Shown: positions 8,805 to 17,770 of the stretch, piece after piece
Numbering within the stretch: position 1 is the first letter of the stretch
How the letters are laid out: each line of letters begins with the position of its first letter
Origin: Prauserella shujinwangii
Lineage (GTDB): Bacteria > Actinomycetota > Actinomycetes > Mycobacteriales > Pseudonocardiaceae
DNA: 64,000 bases
Direction of reading: 5' to 3'
Assembly (NCBI RefSeq): GCF_003001955.1
Contig: NZ_PVNH01000003.1
Location: forward strand, 372,001-436,000
Program-made: the position numbers and the translations under genes
Notes under the pieces: model-generated
Seen by the model: only the letters and a program-made list of their open reading frames with translations
What the model was told of the DNA's origin: nothing
Database searches by the model: none

Positions 8805-10261
8805 CGCGGCTGTCGCGGGCCGCGCTGCCCGGCGTGCCCGCGGCGTCGCGCACCGGGATCGTCCACCTGGGACTCGGTGCGTTCCACCGGGCACATCAGG
8901 CCGTGTACACCGAGGACGCGGGACCCGGCGAGTGGGGCATCTGCGGCGTCACCCAGCGGTCGGCGACGGTCGTGGATCAGCTGCGGCCGCAGGACGGGCT
9001 GTTCACCGTGCTGGAGCGGGGCCGGGACTCGGTGCGCTGCCGGGTGGTCGGCTCGTTGCGCGAGGTGCTGTTCGCCGGTGCCGAACCCGGACTGCTCAGT
9101 GCCCGGCTCGCCGACGAGCACGTGCGCGTGATCTCGCTGACCGTGACGGAGAAGGGCTACCGGCGCGCCGCCTCGGGTCGGCTCGATCTCGCCGACCCGC
9201 TCGTGCGGCAGGACCTCGCGGGCGGGACCGCCCCGGTGACCGCGGTGGGGCGGCTCGTGCGCGGGTTGCAGGCGCGGTGTGCCAGCAGCGGCGCGCCGGT
9301 GACCGTGCTCTGCTGCGACAACCTCACCGGCAACGGCGCGGCGTTGCGGGACCTCGTCGCCGACTTCTGCGCGGCCCTGCCCACCGCCGAGGGGGACCCG
9401 CTCGCCACGTGGATCGCCGGGCACGTCCGGTTTCCCGGCACGATGGTCGACCGGATCGTCCCCGCGACCACCGACGCGGACCGGGCGGAGGTCGCCGCGC
9501 GGCTCGGCGTGTCCGACGAGGCCGTGGTGGTGGCCGAGCCGTTCCGGCAGTGGGTGATCGAGGACGACTTCGCGGCGGACCGGCCCGCGTGGGAGACGGC
9601 GGGCGCGCTGCTCGTCACCGACGTGGCGCCGTACGAGGCGATGAAGCTGCGGCTGCTGAACGGCACGCACTCACTGCTCGCCTACCTCGGCGCGCTCGCC
9701 GGGCACGCCACGATCGCCGACGCCGTCGCCGATCCGGAGATCGCGCGTGCCGCGGAGGGGCTGCAGCACCGGGACGCGGTTCCGTCCCTCGCCGTCCCGT
9801 CCGGAGTGGACGCCGGGGCCTACTGCGCGGAGGTGCTCGGCCGGTTCGCCAACCCGGCACTGCGGCACCGCACGACCCAGGTCGCGATGGATGGTTCGCA
9901 GAAGTTGCCGCACCGGTTGCTCGGCACGATCCGGGATCGCCTCGCGGCGGGGGAGACCCCGTACTGGGCGGCCCGTGGCGTCGCGGCCTGGATGGTGTAC
10001 GTGGCGGCAGGCCGGGACCGGTTCGGCAGGCCACTGCCGCTCGACGACCCGCTCGCCGGGCGGCTGCGGGCGGCGGCGGGGGATGCCCGGAACGCGGCGG
10101 GCGTGGTGCGCGGGCTGCTGGCGGTGCCGGAGGTGTTCGGCACCGACCTGCCCGAGCACCACGCCCTGTGCGCCCTGCTGGAGGAGCACACCGAGGAGCT
10201 GCTCGCCCTGGTGAGTGGGAAACGTTGTGAGAACGACGTTTCCCACTCACCAGGCGGCTAG
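8801..10261 (+). CDS. uxuB: Mannitol dehydrogenase family oxidoreductase (fructuronate/tagaturonate reductase type)
   Basis: This 486-residue polyol-specific long-chain dehydrogenase has the N-terminal nucleotide-binding segment GLGAFHRAHQ (24-33). The signature KLRLLNGTHS carries the catalytic Lys282, Asn287 and His290. In uronate pathways this family reduces D-fructuronate to D-mannonate (UxuB) or tagaturonate to altronate (UxaB), and both products have dehydratases in this operon. The GTG start overlaps the uxaA stop by 4 bp. The last roughly 15 codons are encoded by a 19-bp perfect inverted repeat (10207-10254), so the natural C-terminus probably ended near residue 470 and was extended by the repeat. 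The stop TAG shares a CTAG with the stop of the convergent GH115 gene. Confidence 0.88.
   Translation: MTRLSRAALPGVPAASRTGIVHLGLGAFHRAHQAVYTEDAGPGEWGICGVTQRSATVVDQLRPQDGLFTVLERGRDSVRCRVVGSLREVLFAGAEPGLLSARLADEHVRVISLTVTEKGYRRAASGRLDLADPLVRQDLAGGTAPVTAVGRLVRGLQARCASSGAPVTVLCCDNLTGNGAALRDLVADFCAALPTAEGDPLATWIAGHVRFPGTMVDRIVPATTDADRAEVAARLGVSDEAVVVAEPFRQWVIEDDFAADRPAWETAGALLVTDVAPYEAMKLRLLNGTHSLLAYLGALAGHATIADAVADPEIARAAEGLQHRDAVPSLAVPSGVDAGAYCAEVLGRFANPALRHRTTQVAMDGSQKLPHRLLGTIRDRLAAGETPYWAARGVAAWMVYVAAGRDRFGRPLPLDDPLAGRLRAAAGDARNAAGVVRGLLAVPEVFGTDLPEHHALCALLEEHTEELLALVSGKRCENDVSHSPGG
10207..10254. repeat. 19-bp perfect inverted repeat in the 3' end of the reductase gene
   Basis: The arms 10207-10225 and 10236-10254 are perfect complements around a 10-nt loop. 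The arm core reads GTGAGTGGGAAACGT. It would form a strong bidirectional hairpin between two convergent genes, yet it lies inside the reading frame of the reductase. A related element with GTGAGTGA arms and an AACGTTGT centre lies at 27672-27717, so it belongs to a dispersed palindromic repeat family. Confidence 0.9.
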
Positions 10262-13200
10262 CGGCCGAAGCGCAGGCTCTCCGGCGGGCCGAGGTAGCTG
10301 TGCGCCACCCCGCCGGTGTTCACGACGAGCTTCTGCACGACGACCGTCGGGTCGACCATCCAGAACTTCAACGTGTGCTTGCCCGGCTTGTCGATCACGT
10401 GCGTCGTGGTCGTCCGGTTCACGTTGTCCGACGTGTTCCGCTCCCACTGCTTGTTCATGCTCGTGTCGTCGGCACCGGTGGCCTCGGTGATGTTGACGAC
10501 CTGCGGTGGCTGGTCGTCGATCGAGACCGCGTACTTCAGACCGTCCCTGCCGAACACGTCGTTTCGGGGTGAGAGGTAGGCCTCCACCTCGACGGGCCCG
10601 GTCGTGAACAGCGTCATCTCGTACTCCAGCCGGGGACCGTCACCACCGGGTTCCCTGCGCGGCGCGGTCACCGGGAAAGGCTCCATCCCCGAGCCGGTGC
10701 GGCCGATGTCCGGGATCCGCTTCCAGCGCACGCCGTCGGCGTTGACCACCCGCGTGGCGTGGTCGGCTTCCATCGAGACGTAGCCGCTCGCCTCGACGAA
10801 GCCACGCAGCCGGTGCCACGGCACGTCCGGGTTCTCCACCACGGCGTCCACGGTCACGCTGCTGCCACCGGGGCCGGAGACCGTGATCGGCACCGTGGTG
10901 GTGCCCTTCGGCGCGCGGGCCCAGTTGATCCGTACGGTCACGCGTTCCTCCTTCTCGACCCGGCCCCTGGCGTGGTCGACCACCACCCACGGCTTCGCCG
11001 ACTCGATGCGGTACTCGAACGGGACGCTGCCCCGGTTGAACACCTCGATGTACTGCTGCGGCCGCTTCTGGAACGGGCTGAACTTCGGCAGCACGGCCCG
11101 CGAGTCCGCCTGCGGCCACCAGGCGCGGGACCCGTCGACGGCGACCCCCATCTCGGCGCGCTCGGGCACGTCGATCCGCTTCACCTCGGGGAACACCTTG
11201 TCGGGCAGCGCCACGTGGTCGGGCGTCTGCGGTTGCTGCCACGGCGCGTTGGGGCCGTACCGTTCGACGTCGCCGTAGCCGATCTTCGGCTGGGTCTGGA
11301 ACCCGTGCCACTTCCCGTCGGCCAGCTCGTTGTTGTAGTAGTCCGACATCGCCTGGTCCTCGGCGAAACGTGCCGCGGTCTCGTCGGCGAGGTCGTTCGT
11401 GGCGGCCCTGCCCTGCTCGGCGTACAGCAGGTTCTTGAACTCGGCGAGCCGCAGCTCGTAGAGGTTCGCCGTGGCCTTCACCTGGTAGTAGACGAGCTGG
11501 TAGTAGGCGTCCTGCGCGTGCGCGGGCAACTTTCGCTTGATGTGCTCGGCGCGGGCGGCGAGGCGTTGCCACTCCGCCGTGACCCGTTCGATCTCGCGGT
11601 AGTTGACGAGGCTGAACGGCGTGTTCTTGTCGTCGTAGACCACCGCGCTCGGGTCGGTTGACAGATCCTTGCCGGGGTCGACGGTGATGCGCCGGTTCAG
11701 CAGCTCGGGCTTGCGCCGGGACTGCAGGTTCGCGTAGGTGTGCAGCACCTCGGCGATCTCCGCGGCGTGCTCCCCGCCGAAGTTCTGCGCCGCGTACTGC
11801 CGTTCCCACTCGTCGAGCCGTTCCACCGGCCACTGCTCCGGGTTCCAGGCGTAGTCGAGGAAGAACTGCAGCGGCAGTTCCTCGTTCTTCATGTCGCCGA
11901 CGTTGACGACCCACAGCCGTTCGACGCCCGTGGTGTAGGCCTGGTTGAGCTGGTCCCAGATGTTCGGCAGCAGGTTGGTGTCGACCCACTTGTAGTTGCG
12001 GCCGCCGCCGACGTAGTCGTAGTGGTAGTAGAGCCCGTAACCACCGCTGCGCTCGGGCAGGTCCTTGCCGGGCAGCCTCCGCATGTTGCCCCAGTTGTCG
12101 TCACAGAACACGACGGTGACGTCGTCCGGTGGGCGAAGGCCCTTGTCCCAGTACCGCTGTACCTCCTTGTACAGCGTGAAGACCTGCGGGATCTTCGCGA
12201 TGTCCGCACCGGCGACGTCGGCGAGGATCTCCCGCTCGCTGCGGATGATCTCGCGCATCAGGTCGATGCCGTCGCCGTCGGGAAGGGCGACGTCGCCGTT
12301 GCCCCGCATCCCGAGGGTCACCACGCCCTCGAAGTCCTGCTCCTCCATCCGCCGGATGCCGTCGGCCCAGTACTTCTTGATGGCCTCGGCGTTGCGGCGG
12401 AAGCTCCACTCGCCCGTGCCGCCATAGGGATCGTTCCCCGGCTCGACGATCTCACCGTTCTCGTCGCGTTTCGCCGGGGTGGCGTGCCGGTTCCACTCCT
12501 CGATCCCGCGCATCATCGGCGCCTCGTGCGAGGTGCCCATGACGATGCCGTACTCCTTCGCCGTCTGGTGGTTGAGCGGGTCGTCCTCGGCGAAGGCCCG
12601 GCCCCAGACCGCGGGCCACAGGTAGTTCGCCTTGAGCCGCAGCATGGTCTCGAAGACCTTGGCGTAGAACTTGTGGTTGAACCCGTTCGGATGGCCGGGG
12701 GCCTTGCCGGGGCCGAAGTAGTTCGGAGCCCACGTGCCCAGCGCGGGGTTCTCGTCGTTGATGAAGAAGCCGCGGTACTTGACGGCCGGGGTGCCCTGGC
12801 TGTGCCTGCCCGGCTTGACGTACAGCTGGTCGTGCTGTTGCGGCGGCACGTCGTCCCACCAGTACCAGGGGGAGACGCCGATCCGCTTGGACACGTCGTA
12901 CGCGCCGAAGATCGTGCCGCGCTGGTCGCTGCCCGCGATGACGAACGCGCGGCCGACCCCCGGCATCGGGTTGCGCACCACCTGCTGCAGCGAGGTCTCC
13001 CACTTGCCCTCGACCCCGGTGACGTCGAGCTTTCCGCGCGCCACCAGGTCGTCGACGAGCGGGCTCTTGCCGAGGGTCCCGACGAGCACGATGTCCCGCC
13101 GCGCCGGTGGCTGGTCGTGCACCACCTCGGGGCGGGTGCCGGTGACCTTCTCGATGTCCGAGCTCAGGTCACCCGCCACGCGCTGGACGCCGGGATGGTC

Positions 13201-13419
13201 GCGTCCACTGACCACGATCGGCGCTGCCCTGCCCCTGGCCACCAGGGGAAAGTAGCCCGGCCGGGCGACGGTGGTCACGTAGTCGCCCGGCGCGGACCGG
13301 TCACCGGCCGCACTCGCCGGCGGGCTGGTCGTCGCCAGGGGAGCGACGACCACCACCGAGGCGAGGACGAGCAGCGACATCAGGAGCCGTAAGGGAGCCC
13401 ACGTGAGTGATCTCTTCAT
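10258..13419 (-). CDS. Secreted glycoside hydrolase family 115 protein (alpha-glucuronidase)
   Basis: GH115 enzymes remove (4-O-methyl) D-glucuronic acid side chains from glucuronoxylan. This 1053-residue protein starts with a signal peptide ending around SPPASAA, followed by the N-terminal alpha/beta domain. The family hallmark KYRGFFINDENPAL opens the catalytic barrel (about residue 210), with further conserved stretches LRLKANYLWPAVWG and VVFCDDNWGNMRRLP. The last 170 residues form the GH115 C-terminal beta domain. The ATG at 13419, preceded by GGAG, gives a proper signal peptide; the open frame extends 45 codons further without one. Two operator-like palindromes lie in the promoter. The gene faces the uronate operon, whose enzymes would consume its product. 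Confidence 0.93.
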   Translation of the reverse strand: MKRSLTWAPLRLLMSLLVLASVVVVAPLATTSPPASAAGDRSAPGDYVTTVARPGYFPLVARGRAAPIVVSGRDHPGVQRVAGDLSSDIEKVTGTRPEVVHDQPPARRDIVLVGTLGKSPLVDDLVARGKLDVTGVEGKWETSLQQVVRNPMPGVGRAFVIAGSDQRGTIFGAYDVSKRIGVSPWYWWDDVPPQQHDQLYVKPGRHSQGTPAVKYRGFFINDENPALGTWAPNYFGPGKAPGHPNGFNHKFYAKVFETMLRLKANYLWPAVWGRAFAEDDPLNHQTAKEYGIVMGTSHEAPMMRGIEEWNRHATPAKRDENGEIVEPGNDPYGGTGEWSFRRNAEAIKKYWADGIRRMEEQDFEGVVTLGMRGNGDVALPDGDGIDLMREIIRSEREILADVAGADIAKIPQVFTLYKEVQRYWDKGLRPPDDVTVVFCDDNWGNMRRLPGKDLPERSGGYGLYYHYDYVGGGRNYKWVDTNLLPNIWDQLNQAYTTGVERLWVVNVGDMKNEELPLQFFLDYAWNPEQWPVERLDEWERQYAAQNFGGEHAAEIAEVLHTYANLQSRRKPELLNRRITVDPGKDLSTDPSAVVYDDKNTPFSLVNYREIERVTAEWQRLAARAEHIKRKLPAHAQDAYYQLVYYQVKATANLYELRLAEFKNLLYAEQGRAATNDLADETAARFAEDQAMSDYYNNELADGKWHGFQTQPKIGYGDVERYGPNAPWQQPQTPDHVALPDKVFPEVKRIDVPERAEMGVAVDGSRAWWPQADSRAVLPKFSPFQKRPQQYIEVFNRGSVPFEYRIESAKPWVVVDHARGRVEKEERVTVRINWARAPKGTTTVPITVSGPGGSSVTVDAVVENPDVPWHRLRGFVEASGYVSMEADHATRVVNADGVRWKRIPDIGRTGSGMEPFPVTAPRREPGGDGPRLEYEMTLFTTGPVEVEAYLSPRNDVFGRDGLKYAVSIDDQPPQVVNITEATGADDTSMNKQWERNTSDNVNRTTTTHVIDKPGKHTLKFWMVDPTVVVQKLVVNTGGVAHSYLGPPESLRFGR

Positions 13420-13437
13420 TGAGCATTCTCCGTGATG

Positions 13438-13454
13438 GTCGAAAGATTTTCGGT
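13438..13454. promoter_or_regulatory. Proximal CGAAA/TTTCG operator of the GH115 gene
   Basis: GTCGAAAGATTTTCGGT is a 17-bp near-palindrome with 7-bp arms around a 3-nt centre and one mismatched arm base. It sits 18 nt upstream of the GH115 start codon. It is nearly the reverse complement of the distal site. Xylanolytic gene promoters of streptomycetes are known for CGAAA/TTTCG inverted repeats bound by LacI-type repressors; the assignment here to the local LacI protein is inference. Confidence 0.6.
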
Positions 13455-13514
13455 CATTTCGGTGAAGCAAAGCCAAGTGTGGCTTGATATTCACGACGGT
13501 CAAGAGCCGACCGT

Positions 13515-13531
13515 GTCGAAAATCTTTCGAC
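13515..13531. promoter_or_regulatory. Distal CGAAA/TTTCG operator of the GH115 gene
   Basis: GTCGAAAATCTTTCGAC has perfect 7-bp arms around ATC. Its centre lies 77 bp from the centre of the proximal site, a spacing suited to DNA looping. Between the two lies another small inverted repeat, AAGCCA-N4-TGGCTT (13470-13485). Confidence 0.6.
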
Positions 13532-13583
13532 GCAGGGAGACAGTGTCCGTCCACTGAGGAACGCGCGGCAATGCCCGGCGGAC

Positions 13584-13636
13584 GCAGTGAAGGCCACCTT
13601 CAGTGCGCTGGACGCACTGAAGGTGGCCTTCACTGC
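13584..13636. repeat. 24-bp perfect palindromic repeat, likely terminator of the acyl-CoA ligase gene
   Basis: The arms 13584-13607 and 13613-13636 are perfect complements with a CTGGA loop. The element begins 17 bp after the acyl-CoA ligase stop codon on the minus strand. Its first 22 bases (from CAGTGAAGG, 13585 on) recur at 59660, and its core GTGCGCTGGACGCAC recurs in the element at 62504. It is therefore a dispersed intergenic repeat that may also serve as a terminator. Confidence 0.9.
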
Positions 13637-13652
13637 ACGGGAGGGAAGCCGG

Positions 13653-15482
<1,830 letters not shown>

Positions 15483-15637
15483 CGTGCTCCTCCTCGGGAC
15501 GACGGCGGCACGCCGTGCACGTTAGGCCAGCACCACACCGATTTCCAGCGAACCGCACCAACCGTGACCGGGCATTGTCGCAGGTCGTCGCTCCGGGCGC
15601 GGCCGGGTCGCGGGGTACGGGTAGGGTCGGTACCCGT

Positions 15638-17245
15638 ATGAGCGCAGTCAGTGAGTCCCCGCCGCGGGGAGTGGCCGTGGAGTCGGCGCGTCGCCGGACG
15701 TTCGCGGTGATCAGCCATCCCGACGCCGGCAAGTCGACGTTGACTGAGGCGCTGGCGCTGCACGCGCGGGTGATCTCCGAGGCGGGTGCCGTGCACGGCA
15801 AGGCCGGCAGGCAGGGGGTGGTGTCGGACTGGCTGGAGATGGAGCGCGCGCGGGGCATCTCGATCACCTCGGCGGCGTTGCAGTTCTCCTACCGGGACAC
15901 CGTGATCAACCTGCTGGACACCCCGGGGCACGCGGACTTCTCGGAGGACACCTACCGCGTGCTGGCGGCGGTGGACTCGGCCGTGATGCTGCTGGACGCG
16001 GCCAAGGGGCTGGAGCCGCAGACACTGAAGCTGTTCGAGGTGTGCCGCTACCGCGGGATCCCGGTGATCACGTTCGTCAACAAGTGGGACCGGCCGGGCC
16101 GGGACGCCCTGGCGTTGTGCGACGAGCTGGTGGACCGAATCGGGTTGCGGCCGATGCCGCTGACCTGGCCGGTGGGCGTGGCCGGGCACTTCCGCGGCGT
16201 GCTCGACGTGGCCGACGGTTCGTTCGTGCGGTACGAGCGCACGGCGGGCGGCGCGACCGTGGCGCCGGAGGAGCGGCTGAGCGCCGAGCGGGCGGAGGCC
16301 GAGGAGGGCGAGGACTGGCAGCGGGCCCGCGAGGAGGCCGAGTTGCTGGCCGCGGACGGGGGCGAGTTCGACCCGGCCGCGTTCGCCGCCGGAACGGGCA
16401 CGCCGGTGCTGTTCGGCGCGGCGGTGCTGAACTTCGGCGTGCGGCACCTGCTGGACGTGCTGCTGGAGCTGGCGCCCCGGCCCGAACCCCGGGTGGACGT
16501 CGAGGGCCGGGCCCGCCCGCTGGACGCGCCGTTCTCCGCGTTCGTGTTCAAGGTGCAGACCGGCATGGACCGGGCGCACCGGGATCAGGTGGCGTTCGCG
16601 CGGGTGTGTTCGGGGCTGTTCGAGCGGGGCATGGTGGTCACCAACGCCACCACCGGGCGGCCGTTCGCCACGAAGTACGCCCAGCAGGTGTTCGGGCAGC
16701 AGCGCTCCACGGTGGAGCAGGCCTACCCGGGCGACGTGATCGGGCTGGTCAACGCCTCGGCGCTGCGGGTGGGCGACACGCTCTACGCGGACAAGCCGCC
16801 GGTGCGGTTTCCCGGCCTGCCCAGCTTCGCGCCCGCGCACTTCGCCACGGCCCGGCCCGTGGACCTCAGCCGCGCCAAGCAGTTCCGGCGCGGGGTGGAA
16901 CAGCTGGAGTCCGAGGGCGTGGTGCAGGTGCTGCGCTCGGACCTGCGCGGCGACGCGGTGCCGGTGTTCGCCGCGGTGGGGCCGATGCAGTTCGACGTGG
17001 CCGCGCACCGGCTCGAGCACGAGTTCGGCTGCACGGTCCGGCTGGACCGGCTGCCGTACCACACGGTGCGCAAGCTGGGTGACCCCGCGCAGCGGCCACT
17101 GATCGACGCCGGGCACCGCAGCGAGGTCCTCACCCGGACCGACGGCACCGAGCTGGCGTTGTTCGACGACGACATGGCGCTGCGCATCCTGCAGCGCCGC
17201 CATCCCGACCTCGTTCTCGAACCGCTCCTCGCGGAAGGCGGGTGA
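15638..17245 (+). CDS. prfC: Peptide chain release factor 3
   Basis: RF3 is the GTPase that recycles RF1/RF2 from the ribosome after termination. The 535-residue length is typical. G1 is SHPDAGKST, G3 is DTPGHADF and G4 is NKWD, followed by an EF-G-like domain II and an RF3 C-terminal domain (from about residue 390). The ATG at 15638 gives the expected N-terminus before the G1 motif; the frame is open 41 codons further upstream without homology. It stands alone between divergent and convergent neighbours. Confidence 0.95.
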   Translation: MSAVSESPPRGVAVESARRRTFAVISHPDAGKSTLTEALALHARVISEAGAVHGKAGRQGVVSDWLEMERARGISITSAALQFSYRDTVINLLDTPGHADFSEDTYRVLAAVDSAVMLLDAAKGLEPQTLKLFEVCRYRGIPVITFVNKWDRPGRDALALCDELVDRIGLRPMPLTWPVGVAGHFRGVLDVADGSFVRYERTAGGATVAPEERLSAERAEAEEGEDWQRAREEAELLAADGGEFDPAAFAAGTGTPVLFGAAVLNFGVRHLLDVLLELAPRPEPRVDVEGRARPLDAPFSAFVFKVQTGMDRAHRDQVAFARVCSGLFERGMVVTNATTGRPFATKYAQQVFGQQRSTVEQAYPGDVIGLVNASALRVGDTLYADKPPVRFPGLPSFAPAHFATARPVDLSRAKQFRRGVEQLESEGVVQVLRSDLRGDAVPVFAAVGPMQFDVAAHRLEHEFGCTVRLDRLPYHTVRKLGDPAQRPLIDAGHRSEVLTRTDGTELALFDDDMALRILQRRHPDLVLEPLLAEGG

Positions 17246-17297
17246 GCACGGCCACCACGCATGACATCTGCCCACGATTCCGGCGTGCTGCGCTCGC

Positions 17298-17645
17298 TCA
17301 CCCGTCAGCGGTGAAGCGGTCCCGTTGCCGGGGCACGATGTCGAACTTGCCGCACAGCCGGTCGCACACGCGGTCGATCGCCTCTTCCGGGTCGGCGGCG
17401 ATCCCGCGGGCGCGGATCAGCCGGGAGCCGATCGTGAGGAACGCGTCGGCCAGCAACGCCGTCGGCATGGCCGGGTGACCGTTCCGGACGAGCCGCACTT
17501 CCAGCCGGTCCGCCCAGCTCAGGCTGGTTCCCGCGTGCGCGCGCAGCCGCTCCAGCGCGGGACCGAGGGAGGACACGTCGACGCCCGGTCCGGGCTGGAC
17601 GTCGACGGTCGGCGACTCGACGTGCGGGGGCAGTGGGATCGTCAC
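17298..17645 (-). CDS. Short HPF/RaiA-like protein, possible ribosome hibernation factor
   Basis: This is a 115-residue protein without signal peptide or membrane segments. The alternating pattern ADRLEVRLVRN ... ADAFLTIGSRLIRARGIAADPEEAIDRVCDRL resembles the beta-beta-beta-alpha half of the S30AE (HPF/RaiA) fold, in which DPEEAID precedes the last helix. The identification is by pattern and is tentative. A DosR-like box (17681-17694) lies 36 nt upstream and the next gene upstream is an Rv0571c-like protein, both matching dormancy regulons that include hibernation factors. The GTG start directly abuts AGGAG, an unusually short spacing, so the true start could differ. A Lsr2-independent or unrelated small protein is the alternative. 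Confidence 0.5.
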   Translation of the reverse strand: MTIPLPPHVESPTVDVQPGPGVDVSSLGPALERLRAHAGTSLSWADRLEVRLVRNGHPAMPTALLADAFLTIGSRLIRARGIAADPEEAIDRVCDRLCGKFDIVPRQRDRFTADG

Positions 17646-17680
17646 CTCCTGAGCTTGCCAACAGGACCTCGCCGGCGGCA

Positions 17681-17694
17681 GGGGCCAAAGTCCC
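17681..17694 (-). promoter_or_regulatory. DosR/DevR-type box upstream of the HPF-like gene
   Basis: On the minus strand the sequence is GGGACTTTGGCCCC, which agrees at 12 of 14 positions with the mycobacterial DosR consensus GGGACTWWAGTCCC. Its 3' edge lies 36 nt before the putative GTG start, a normal distance for a DosR-activated promoter. The regulator genes are not in the window. Confidence 0.6.
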
Positions 17695-17770
17695 GGTTAC
17701 CCGGGACCCACGGCGCGGAACCATCACGGTGTGCCCAGCGGCTTCCGGCGCACGGATCCCGGAGTGACCG

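Noticed and set aside
13584-13636. Ends of an insertion sequence
   Set aside because: The two arms touch with only a 5-nt loop; there is no transposase gene or target duplication in the window.
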